Of a stretch of DNA of 64,000 bases, positions 17,679-25,185 are shown piece after piece. Within the stretch, counting starts at the first letter, position 1. The number at the start of each line of letters is the position of its first letter. A program made the position numbers and the translations under genes. The DNA is taken from positions 1 through 64,000 of the forward strand of contig JBILOY010000010.1 in assembly GCA_044374195.1 (NCBI GenBank), written 5' to 3'. This stretch comes from CAIKZY01 sp044374195. Lineage in GTDB: Bacteria; Actinomycetota; Actinomycetes; S36-B12. Below the pieces are notes generated by a model. That model was not told the DNA's origin. It saw only the letters and a program-made list of their open reading frames with translations, and did no database searches.

Positions 17679-19610
17679 ATGACTCTTCCCGCAGAACCCG
17701 AAGCCGCGGCCAAGCGCAGCCCCCAGTGGGCCATGAACGGCCACGGCCGCTGGGAGAAGAATTCCGGTGCCTCAGGTTCACCGGCAAAATCCACGTCCGC
17801 CCCCGTCTTGGCGCCCGCCGCAAGCTCATTGCGCCCCAAGGTCGCAAGACCACTGGCTCGCGTAGACGCGTCAGGACACCACCCACTCATGCCCGGTGCC
17901 TGGCTTAGCGCAAATCACGACCACCCGTTGATGGATCGCGGTCCGGCACCGGAAATCGCTGAGTCCGCTCATGACGCTCCCGCACCGGTAGCTGCGGCAA
18001 AGGGTCCGGTCGCGGCAGCGCCACCAGCCGAGAATCCAAAGGCAGGGCCCGCTGAGGAAAAAGGCTTCTTCGGCAGGGCTTGGGATTCCATCAAGAGTTT
18101 CGGTGCGAAGGCCGGCGAAGGAATGAAGAGCTTCGGCTCGTGGATAGGTGGCGGATTGTCGTCACTCTTCGGTGCCGGACGCGCTGCCACCAAGTCCGCC
18201 GGCGATGCAATCTCCAAGGGCGGCGACACTCTCGCGAGGCACACCACCGACAAGTTGATTGACTCAACCATCGGCCCCGAGAAGTTCCAGCCGAAGGTGT
18301 CCTCCGAATCGTTGGGCTGGGGGAGTTACAAGAAGAACGCTGAGGGCAAGTTCGAGATTCACGACGCGGCTGAAAAGAAGATGGCTCAGGCCATCGATCA
18401 AGGACAAACACACAGCCTGCTCCACGATCCGGCATCTGATCTCAGCGCAGAGCAGCGTGCCGAACTCGGTCGAAAACACATGCAAGCTTACAAGCTCACC
18501 CAAAGCGGCCACGGAAAACTGTATGCGAAGGACATCGAGCGAGCGAGATCGGCCGAGGCCGTGGACACGTCAGCGAAGATCGGCCAGGCAGTGGCCGAGA
18601 CAGCCGAAGGGGTGCGGCGTGTCACTGCGAGCGGTATCAACGAGGCTGCTGGCAAGGCAGCCGAGTCGGCAACTGGAGTCAATCCCATTGCTGCCACGTC
18701 GCACGCTGCCATGATCGCCAAGATCGGCGCCCAGTCGTTGCTCGAACACGACAGCGGTCGCCAGGAGGCGGCGGCGAAGGCGAAGCAGGCCAACAAGGCT
18801 GCAAGTGCTGAATTCAGTGGCAAAATCGCGGAGTATCAAGCAGCTCGCGAAGACTGGAAGGGTAAGGCAGATTCTGATCTCACCGAGGAACAGAAAGCTG
18901 CGCGCAAGAGCGCAGTAGGCAAGAACTACGGGTCCTTGATGACCAAGTTCAAGGCGAATAAGGCCTCACTCGTGGCTAATCGGGCAGCAGGCATCGGTGG
19001 TGCCCTCGACGAGTACAAGATGAACCAGACCAACTCTGTTGACGGCAGTACGGGTGAAGTGCGCGAAAAAGATGATGCGATTGCAAACGGTGCCGACCCC
19101 ACGTACGGGATGCCAAAGGGGGAATCGACTTTGGGCGGCCACGTCGCTCAATTCATGCGACATGGTGCCGAAGCCCTGACGTTCGCCGGGAAGATGGCGA
19201 CCGGAACCGGCGCACAGGAATACCTAGACAGGGGGGAGCATCTCAAGGCAACAGCTGTGGCAGCTGGCGGTTTGAGCTCAGAGGTCGCTGCTACTGCTGG
19301 CACCGTGGCCGGACTCGGCCACGGCGTGAAGGCCGTCATCCAGGGAAGCGGATACGGCGCAATGCTCGTGGGAAGCGCTGCCAAGGCTGGTCTCGACCAC
19401 GCAGCCTCGGATCAAGATCAGCATGATCGATATTCCGATGTCATCTCCGGCGCTCGACGAGACGCCGTCTCGGAGAATCCCATTGACTTCCAGGGTGCTC
19501 AGCGATCAAAGAAACTTGGAGTCAAGGGTTCGGTCCAGGACGCCGCAGCGACTATCACCAAGGGTTATGTCCGCACCAAGCTCGGCTCCGTCGAGGATCC
19601 AAACTCCTAG
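17679..19610 (+). CDS. Ala/Gly-rich protein, candidate eCIS cargo
   Basis: A 643-residue protein with no family I recognise. Residues 1-130 are Pro/Ala-rich and look disordered. Residues about 130-200 are Gly/Ser/Phe-rich amphipathic helices (KSFGAKAGEGMKSFGSWIGG). The middle is highly charged and helical, with Lys/Glu/Ala-rich stretches likely to form coiled coils. Residues about 490-590 contain Gly/Ala-rich, possibly membrane-active segments. There is no signal peptide. It starts at ATG 17679 behind AAGGGA, divergent from the minus-strand eCIS operon, and overlaps the methyltransferase gene tail-to-tail by four bases. Position, lack of signal peptide and membrane-active-looking helices make it a plausible payload; this is inference only. 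Confidence 0.55.
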   Translation: MTLPAEPEAAAKRSPQWAMNGHGRWEKNSGASGSPAKSTSAPVLAPAASSLRPKVARPLARVDASGHHPLMPGAWLSANHDHPLMDRGPAPEIAESAHDAPAPVAAAKGPVAAAPPAENPKAGPAEEKGFFGRAWDSIKSFGAKAGEGMKSFGSWIGGGLSSLFGAGRAATKSAGDAISKGGDTLARHTTDKLIDSTIGPEKFQPKVSSESLGWGSYKKNAEGKFEIHDAAEKKMAQAIDQGQTHSLLHDPASDLSAEQRAELGRKHMQAYKLTQSGHGKLYAKDIERARSAEAVDTSAKIGQAVAETAEGVRRVTASGINEAAGKAAESATGVNPIAATSHAAMIAKIGAQSLLEHDSGRQEAAAKAKQANKAASAEFSGKIAEYQAAREDWKGKADSDLTEEQKAARKSAVGKNYGSLMTKFKANKASLVANRAAGIGGALDEYKMNQTNSVDGSTGEVREKDDAIANGADPTYGMPKGESTLGGHVAQFMRHGAEALTFAGKMATGTGAQEYLDRGEHLKATAVAAGGLSSEVAATAGTVAGLGHGVKAVIQGSGYGAMLVGSAAKAGLDHAASDQDQHDRYSDVISGARRDAVSENPIDFQGAQRSKKLGVKGSVQDAAATITKGYVRTKLGSVEDPNS

Positions 19611-20305
19611 CGTTTGCGCAGCACGTACAGGCTCTGCCCGTCAGTCTCCTGGCCGTACTCGAAACGGCTGACAGCTAGCCGAGCAGCGTTCACGTGGTCC
19701 TCGAAATGCCAGCGAGCAAAGCGGGTGCAGTGCAGGCGGCCCTTCCAGTCGAGCGGGCCGTACCCTTCAGGGTTCTCCTCCCAGCCGGGCACATCTTCTT
19801 CGACGAAGCAGGTTACGAAGGCCATGCCGCCGGGGGCCAGGGCCTCGTGGATCAGGCGCAGGTATGCGGGGGTATCTTCGTCATTCATATGGGAGAAGAC
19901 TGAATAGGCGTAGAAGACGTCGACAGAGCCCGGCTCCGCGGCCAAGGTGCGCTCGGGGGAGCCATCGGGGTTGTAGCGCTCGTTGCTGACGTTGACCAAG
20001 GTGAACCGGAAGCCGGGGGAGGTCAGGTTTTCGTCAGCCCAGCCCAGGACCTCAGGCTGGATGTCGACACCGTGATAGTCAGCCACGCGGCCGAAGTGCT
20101 CGCGCACGCCCACAGCCAGGCGGCCGGCGCCACAGCCCCAGTCATACAGGTTCGACTGCGCGGTCAGGCCGGCGTACTTCTCGAGGCGCTTGACGTCCTT
20201 GACGGCCGTCTTGATGAACGCGGCATCGTCCTTGAAGTGCTCACCGCCCATGCGGTACTTGCCCGGGGGCAGGGCATTCTTCGAGGACTTCTTCCGATTC
20301 AGCAT
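19607..20305 (-). CDS. Class I SAM-dependent methyltransferase
   Basis: A 232-residue methyltransferase. Motif I is LYDWGCGAGRLAVGV (about residues 55-70), followed by the acidic end of strand 2 in YHGVDIQPEVL. A motif-IV-like DVFYAYSVFSHM and a late LAPGGMAFVTCFV strand complete a Methyltransf_11/25-type Rossmann fold. The substrate cannot be told. ATG 20305 is preferred over GTG 20329 because a TAGTCT -10 element lies seven bases upstream, implying a leaderless message. It converges with the candidate cargo gene (four-base overlap), so it is probably the boundary of the eCIS region and not part of it. Confidence 0.8.
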   Translation of the reverse strand: MLNRKKSSKNALPPGKYRMGGEHFKDDAAFIKTAVKDVKRLEKYAGLTAQSNLYDWGCGAGRLAVGVREHFGRVADYHGVDIQPEVLGWADENLTSPGFRFTLVNVSNERYNPDGSPERTLAAEPGSVDVFYAYSVFSHMNDEDTPAYLRLIHEALAPGGMAFVTCFVEEDVPGWEENPEGYGPLDWKGRLHCTRFARWHFEDHVNAARLAVSRFEYGQETDGQSLYVLRKR

Positions 20306-20312
20306 GGCACCC

Positions 20313-20322
20313 AGACTACGCT
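20313..20322. promoter_or_regulatory. Divergent overlapping -10 elements
   Basis: The ten bases AGACTACGCT read TACGCT on the plus strand (20317-20322), seven bases before GTG 20330. On the minus strand they read TAGTCT (20313-20318), seven bases before ATG 20305. Both fit TANNNT -10 boxes of leaderless genes and share two base pairs, so the two promoters should exclude each other. Confidence 0.4.
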
Positions 20323-20329
20323 GCAACAC

Positions 20330-20608
20330 GTGGATGAGTTATCACGACTGCGCGCCGAACTCGATGTCATCGATTCGGAGATCGTCATTGCGATTGGTGC
20401 TCGACTGGCCAAGGCGCGAGAGATCGGTGCCGCCAAGGCGGCCATGGGCTCCGTCGTGCGCGATCCTGCTCGCGAGCGCATCGTGATCGAGGGCGTGCGC
20501 GCGCAAGCCGAAGAGATCGGCTCTAATGCCGATCTCACACAAGAGGTCTTCACGATGCTGATTCACGGCGCGCTGCGCGTGCAGAATCACGATCCATCCC
20601 ACGACTGA
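20330..20608 (+). CDS. Chorismate-mutase-like protein (AroQ fold)
   Basis: A 92-residue all-helical protein starting at GTG 20330. The pattern LRAELDVIDSEIVIAIGARLAKAREIG is the first helix of AroQ chorismate mutases, with Arg and Asp at the usual spots. The second and third helices include VVRDPARERIVIEGVRAQA and LTQEVFTMLIHGAL. AroQ enzymes convert chorismate to prephenate for Phe/Tyr synthesis; stand-alone ~90-residue forms are common in actinobacteria. Lysine 39 of the E. coli enzyme may correspond to K in GAAKAAMG, which I cannot align with certainty. The open frame extends upstream to 20072, but that part is antisense to the methyltransferase. Confidence 0.7.
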   Translation: MDELSRLRAELDVIDSEIVIAIGARLAKAREIGAAKAAMGSVVRDPARERIVIEGVRAQAEEIGSNADLTQEVFTMLIHGALRVQNHDPSHD

Positions 20609-20680
20609 TCTCACACATGCATTCCCAAAGCCTGTATGCGAGAAAACTAGGCAAAGGTCCCGGTATGACAGAATTCAGTC

Positions 20681-21625
20681 ATGTCGCATGAGGTCGCCTG
20701 GGGCGATACCAAGGTCTACGTCGCCGGTCACAACGGTCTCGTCGGCTCAGCCATCGTCCGCGCCCTGAAGACAGCCGGTGCCGGCGAGATCATCGGATGG
20801 TCGTCGAAGGAGCTCGATCTCCGCGATCGCAGTGCCACCTTCGATGCCATCACCGAGGCGCAGCCCGACATCATCATCGACGCGGCGGCCAAGGTCGGCG
20901 GCATCATGGCTAACTCCACGTTCCCCGTCGAGTTCCTGCGCGATAACTCGATGATTCAAACCAACGTGATGGACGCTGCTCACTCAAACGACATCGATCG
21001 ACTGCTCTTCCTCGGCTCGTCGTGCATCTACCCGCGTCACGCAACTCAGCCCATTCGCGAGTCATCGCTGATGACCGGGCCGCTCGAACCCACCAACCAG
21101 GCTTACGCGATGGCGAAGATCAGCGGCATCTACTACATCGAGGCGCACCGCGAGCAGTACGGCCGTCATTGGATCTCGGCTATGCCGACGAATCTGTACG
21201 GCCCGCGCGACAACTTCGATCTGCAGTCCTCGCATGTGCTGCCGGCATTCATCCGCCGCTTCCACGAAGCGAAGGTCTCCGGTGCGTCCACTGTGACGGT
21301 GTGGGGAACAGGCGCCCCGCGCCGCGAGTTCTTGCATGTCGACGACCTGGCGAACGCCTGCCTGATGCTGCTGTCGAACTACGACTCCGGACAGACCATC
21401 AATGTTGGCTGCGGTGAGGATCTTCCGATCAAGGAACTTGCTGAGACCGTTGCCGATGTCGTCGGTTTCACCGGCACCATCGAATGGGATTCCTCGAAGC
21501 CCGATGGCATGCCGCGCAAACTGCTCGATACCTCGCGCATCAACGCCCTTGGCTGGACGCCACAGATCTCCCTGCGCGACGGGCTGACCTCGACCTACGC
21601 CTGGTACCTCGAGAACGTCGCCTGA
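20681..21625 (+). CDS. fcl: GDP-L-fucose synthase
   Basis: A 314-residue extended SDR enzyme converting GDP-4-keto-6-deoxymannose to GDP-L-fucose. Visible features are an N-terminal NADP-binding GHNGLVG, the fucose-synthase signature AAKVGGIMAN, catalytic Ser in FLGSSCIYP, the YAMAK Tyr/Lys pair and NLYGPRDNFD. Length matches the family (about 310-320). ATG 20681 has little ribosome-site context. A GDP-mannose dehydratase is not in the window, so the pathway partner lies elsewhere. The product feeds surface polysaccharide. Confidence 0.92.
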   Translation: MSHEVAWGDTKVYVAGHNGLVGSAIVRALKTAGAGEIIGWSSKELDLRDRSATFDAITEAQPDIIIDAAAKVGGIMANSTFPVEFLRDNSMIQTNVMDAAHSNDIDRLLFLGSSCIYPRHATQPIRESSLMTGPLEPTNQAYAMAKISGIYYIEAHREQYGRHWISAMPTNLYGPRDNFDLQSSHVLPAFIRRFHEAKVSGASTVTVWGTGAPRREFLHVDDLANACLMLLSNYDSGQTINVGCGEDLPIKELAETVADVVGFTGTIEWDSSKPDGMPRKLLDTSRINALGWTPQISLRDGLTSTYAWYLENVA

Positions 21626-21629
21626 GGCC

Positions 21630-22016
21630 ATGGCCGGCAGCTCATCGATGGACTCAAGCGAACCACGTCAGCTCTTCATCGCCGGCCGAAAGTCCGCGCT
21701 CATTCGCCTTACGTGCGCCGCAGGAATGCGTCCGGCGTTGCTCGAGGTGCTGAACACCTACGTCGATACCCTGGCCGATGAGCCCGGCACCGAGATGTTC
21801 ATGGTGCACCTTGATCCCGATGACGAGAACAACATCTGGCTTTACGAAACCTTTCTTGACGATGACGCAGCACTCGCGCATCGCTCGACTCGAGGCTTCG
21901 CGAAACTCATGAACGACATGCCGCCCCTGCTCGAGGGCGCGCCCGCGATCTTGCGCATGGAACCACTGCGCATGTCTGTCCAGGAGTCCGTGCTCACCGA
22001 AGATTGGTCGCTGTAA
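21630..22016 (+). CDS. ABM-domain protein (putative quinol monooxygenase fold)
   Basis: A 128-residue protein with a dimeric alpha/beta-barrel (ABM) pattern: SALIRLTCAAGMRPALLEVLNTYV, then EMFMVHLDPDDENNIWLYETFLDDDAALAHRST, where the central WLYETF strand is typical of YgiN-like monooxygenases. The start is ATG 21630, five bases after fcl, although the first 20 residues look non-conserved. It is followed at two bases by a second ABM-fold gene, so the two may form a heterodimer or be an ancient duplication. Substrate unknown. Confidence 0.65.
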   Translation: MAGSSSMDSSEPRQLFIAGRKSALIRLTCAAGMRPALLEVLNTYVDTLADEPGTEMFMVHLDPDDENNIWLYETFLDDDAALAHRSTRGFAKLMNDMPPLLEGAPAILRMEPLRMSVQESVLTEDWSL

Positions 22017-22018
22017 AC

Positions 22019-22309
22019 ATGATTCTCGAGGTCGGTTTCATTCCCGTGCTTGACGGCCGCCAGGCCGAGTTCGAGGTCACCATCAATGACGCGGTCGAGA
22101 ACCTGCTCTCGAAGTCTGATGGCTACCTCGGCTTCACCTTCCACGGCTGGGGCATCGAGCGCCCGAATGTGTACATGTTCAGCGTGGCGTGGGAGTCCCT
22201 CGAGCATCACACCGTGGGCTTCCGTGAGTCTGATCGCTTCGCCGAGTGGCGTGCACTCATCGGCCCATTTTTCGACGGTGCGCCGTTCGTCGAGCACTTC
22301 GAGGCGTAA
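22019..22309 (+). CDS. Second ABM-fold protein
   Basis: A 96-residue protein beginning at ATG 22019, two bases after the previous stop. The pattern LEVGFIPVLDGRQAEFEVTI, then GYLGFTFHGWGIERPNVYMFSVAWESLEHHTVGFRES is an ABM/dimeric alpha-beta barrel, with the WESLEHHTVGFRES segment common in small 'antibiotic biosynthesis monooxygenase' proteins. The function of such stand-alone proteins is rarely known. It ends 23 bases from the convergent oxidoreductase gene; a short inverted repeat (CGCAC-GCCA-GTGCG, 22311-22324) lies between them. Confidence 0.65.
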   Translation: MILEVGFIPVLDGRQAEFEVTINDAVENLLSKSDGYLGFTFHGWGIERPNVYMFSVAWESLEHHTVGFRESDRFAEWRALIGPFFDGAPFVEHFEA

Positions 22310-22332
22310 CCGCACGCCAGTGCGTCACCGGA

Positions 22333-23586
22333 CTAGCTGAACGGCGGACGATCGTCGAGCTTGATACTCGCCTTGCCAGCAATGCGCCACAGTCGTGCAG
22401 TGGTGTCAGTGTCTTCCTCGGTCACGAGATTGCCCATGACCCGCAGGGCGATGGTCATCAACGTGCGTGAGCGCATGCCCACTGGACCAAGCGTCGGCAG
22501 TAGCTTCGGCACGGTCAGCAAACCGGCGAGACGACGCGCGATAGAGAACGCCGTGCCGTATCGAGTCTGCAGGATCGGTGCCCACTGAGTGGTGTAGTCC
22601 ATGCGCGCATTAGGGATCGTGCCCTCGAACAGCTGCGCAGCAAGGTGACCTGTCTCCAGGCCGTAGTCGATGCCCTCACCGTTGAGCGGATTCACGCAGC
22701 CGGCGGCATCGCCGACGAGAACCCAGTTCGGCCCAGCAACACCACTGACCGCGCCACCCATCGGCAACAACGCCGACCACGGGTCACGGATCTCACCCGA
22801 GAGCTTCCAGGTCTCGCGCTGCTGATCGGTGTAATGCGAGATGAGTTGACGCAGGTTGATATCGGCCGGACGCTTTTGTGTCGCGAGCGTGCCCACGCCG
22901 ATGTTCACGCTGCCGTCGCCGAGCGGGAAGATCCATCCGTAACCGGAGAGGATTTCGTCCTTGGTGCCGCGCAGCTCAAGGTGCGATGAGATCCACGGGT
23001 CATCACTGCGCTCAGAGGTGATGTAGCCACGTGCGGCCACGCCATAGACCGTGCCGCGATGCCACTCGCGGCCGAGCTTGCGGCCGAGCTGGCTCTTCGC
23101 GCCGTCGGCAACGATCAGTCGGCGGCACCGAATCTCATGCGTGCTTCCGTCGCTCACCTTGAAGAGCACCGAGCGCACGTGACCGTTCTCGAAGGTGACG
23201 TCGACCGCGCGATGGCCCTCGACGGGGGTCGCTCCTGCATCGAGCGCAACCTGGCGAATCTGGCCATCTAGCAATGTGCGGGGGGCGGCGCTGCCGTGAC
23301 TGGGCAGTGAGCCACCGGGCCAGGGAAGGTAGAGCTCTTGGCCAAAGCCCGCGGCACGCAGGCCCCAGTTGATGGAGCGTCCCTTCAGCCACGGCGAGAG
23401 ACCGAGTGCATCGAGTTCTGCAATCGCGCGCGGGGTCAGGCCATCACCGCAGGGCTTATCGCGCGGAAATGTCTCAGCATCGGCAAGCACGACATCGAGG
23501 CCCGCTCGCGAGGACCACGCTGCAGCGGCGGAACCGGCAGGGCCCGCACCGATGACGAGAACGTCAGTTTCTGCAACCGTGCCCAT
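22333..23586 (-). CDS. Geranylgeranyl-reductase-family FAD oxidoreductase
   Basis: A 417-residue flavoprotein. The FAD Rossmann motif VIGAGPAGSAAAAW starts at residue 9, the PCGDGLTPRA block follows near 40, and the second FAD signature GDAAGCVNPLNGEGIDYGLETG lies near 290. These define the geranylgeranyl reductase family. Actinobacterial members often reduce the isoprenoid tail of menaquinone (MenJ-like) or lipid-linked polyprenols; which applies here is unknown. ATG 23586 has AGGAG about 12 bases upstream; an alternative ATG at 23610 would add eight residues. It is divergent from the MFS pump. Confidence 0.85.
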   Translation of the reverse strand: MGTVAETDVLVIGAGPAGSAAAAWSSRAGLDVVLADAETFPRDKPCGDGLTPRAIAELDALGLSPWLKGRSINWGLRAAGFGQELYLPWPGGSLPSHGSAAPRTLLDGQIRQVALDAGATPVEGHRAVDVTFENGHVRSVLFKVSDGSTHEIRCRRLIVADGAKSQLGRKLGREWHRGTVYGVAARGYITSERSDDPWISSHLELRGTKDEILSGYGWIFPLGDGSVNIGVGTLATQKRPADINLRQLISHYTDQQRETWKLSGEIRDPWSALLPMGGAVSGVAGPNWVLVGDAAGCVNPLNGEGIDYGLETGHLAAQLFEGTIPNARMDYTTQWAPILQTRYGTAFSIARRLAGLLTVPKLLPTLGPVGMRSRTLMTIALRVMGNLVTEEDTDTTARLWRIAGKASIKLDDRPPFS

Positions 23587-23643
23587 AATGGTTCCATTCT
23601 CCTGGGGCATCGGAGATTGAGCCAATCGGGTGTTCGGGCGCAG

Positions 23644-23649
23644 TAGATT
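23644..23649 (+). promoter_or_regulatory. Putative -10 element of the MFS gene
   Basis: TAGATT lies six bases before GTG 23656 and no ribosome site is present, which suggests a leaderless transcript beginning at the GTG. Confidence 0.35.
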
Positions 23650-23655
23650 TCACGC

Positions 23656-25185
23656 GTGATGAGTTCTCCCACCCCCAAGGTCGCTGGCTTCAGTGTCGTC
23701 ACCCTGCTCGTGCTGGCTGTAGGGCAGTTCCTCGTCGGGCTCGACATGAGCGTTGCCTCGGTTGCCCTGCCGAGCATCGGCCGCGAGTTCAATGTGGGCC
23801 TGGCCCCACTTCAGTGGACCGTCATGGCCTACATGATCGCCGGCGCAGCGCTCTCGGTGCCCGTGGGCGCTCTCGGCGACGCGGTTGGTCGTCGCAAGAT
23901 CTACCTGCTCGGCCTCGTGCTCTTCGGCGTTGGATCACTCGTCAGCGCAATGGCGACCGGCACCGGAACCCTGATCACCGGACGCGCGATCGCCGGCGCA
24001 GGCTCGGCCGCGATGGCCACCCTCGCACTTGCGATGCTCACCTCATCGGTCCCGCATGACATGGTCACGAAGATCGTCGGTCTCTGGACTGCAGTCGCTA
24101 CTGCATCGTCAGCACTTGGCCCGTTAATCGGCGGCCTGCTGGTCACGGCATTCGGCTGGCGCAGTGTGTTCGCCATCAACATCATCCCGATCATCGGCCT
24201 CGTGCTCTTCGTTCTTTTCAAGTTCAAGCTGCCGGAGAAGCCGCGCGGCGGACGCATCGACTGGCTCGGCGCCGGTCTGCTCACTGCAGCGCTCGTGCTG
24301 GTGTGCACCGGCTTGTCACAAGCCGAGTCGGAGAAGTTCTCGAGCCCGCAGGTGTGGGGTCCGGTCGCTGCCGGCCTGGTTGTCGTACTCATCATGGTGT
24401 TCCAGCAGAAGCGTTCCTCGACTCCGATGGTGCCCTGGAAGCTGCTGAAGGCCGCCCCGATTCCCGCGACGATCATCTTGCTCATCGTGCTGGGCATGAC
24501 ACTCAGCGGCTCGATGATGCAGCAGAACCTGCTGCAGCAGAACATTCTCGGTTTCTCACCTGCACTTGCCGGTGTTGTCGGCCTCGGTGCGTCGATTTTC
24601 TTCATCGGCTTCTCGCCGGCCTCGCCGTACATCGCTGAAAGAATTGGCCTGCGCGTTGTCTCGTTCATCGGCCTGCTGCTGGCAGCCGGCGGCACGCTCA
24701 TGCTCGCCGGAATCAAGGTCGACACCGGCCCGTGGTACATCGCGATCGCGTTCTCGATCATGGGTATCGGTCTGGGTCTGTCGATGCCCGCGGTTTCAGG
24801 CGCGGCGATGTCGTCCACGCCGAAGGACGACATGGGCTCGGTCTCCGGTGTTATCGGCCTGTCAGGTCAGGTCGCGTCTGTGCTCGGAATCGCAGTCGTC
24901 GGCTCCATCGCGGCGGCGCGCACACTTGCCGCGTGGACTGGGCTTGCACCGCAGGCCGCACAGACTGATGCCGTGCAAACACTCGTCACGTCAGGCAACG
25001 CCGGCGAAGTCGCCAAGCAGGCTGGTGCTGCGGCCGGTCAAGCAGCGAGCGAGGCATTCGTGATCGGCGTGGGCGAGACCTTCCTCATCGCAACCGCAGG
25101 TTTGGTGATCGCTGCCTTCGCGGCGTTCTTCCTCATGCCCAAGAAGGCCGAGGGCAAGGTCGTCGTACCGGCGCCTACGCCTTAG
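23656..25185 (+). CDS. MFS efflux pump, DHA2 (14-TM, EmrB/QacA) type
   Basis: A 509-residue membrane protein with about 14 hydrophobic spans. Motif A (GDAVGRRKIYLLG) follows span 2, and the early LVGLDMSVASVALPSIGREF segment resembles the DHA2 D1 motif. Motif C-like Gly/Pro patterns occur near LGPLIGGLL. Such proton antiporters export drugs or metabolites. The start is GTG 23656 or ATG 23659. The gene runs tail-to-tail into the FUSC-type gene with an 11-base overlap. No adjacent TetR/MarR regulator is seen. Confidence 0.85.
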   Translation: MMSSPTPKVAGFSVVTLLVLAVGQFLVGLDMSVASVALPSIGREFNVGLAPLQWTVMAYMIAGAALSVPVGALGDAVGRRKIYLLGLVLFGVGSLVSAMATGTGTLITGRAIAGAGSAAMATLALAMLTSSVPHDMVTKIVGLWTAVATASSALGPLIGGLLVTAFGWRSVFAINIIPIIGLVLFVLFKFKLPEKPRGGRIDWLGAGLLTAALVLVCTGLSQAESEKFSSPQVWGPVAAGLVVVLIMVFQQKRSSTPMVPWKLLKAAPIPATIILLIVLGMTLSGSMMQQNLLQQNILGFSPALAGVVGLGASIFFIGFSPASPYIAERIGLRVVSFIGLLLAAGGTLMLAGIKVDTGPWYIAIAFSIMGIGLGLSMPAVSGAAMSSTPKDDMGSVSGVIGLSGQVASVLGIAVVGSIAAARTLAAWTGLAPQAAQTDAVQTLVTSGNAGEVAKQAGAAAGQAASEAFVIGVGETFLIATAGLVIAAFAAFFLMPKKAEGKVVVPAPTP

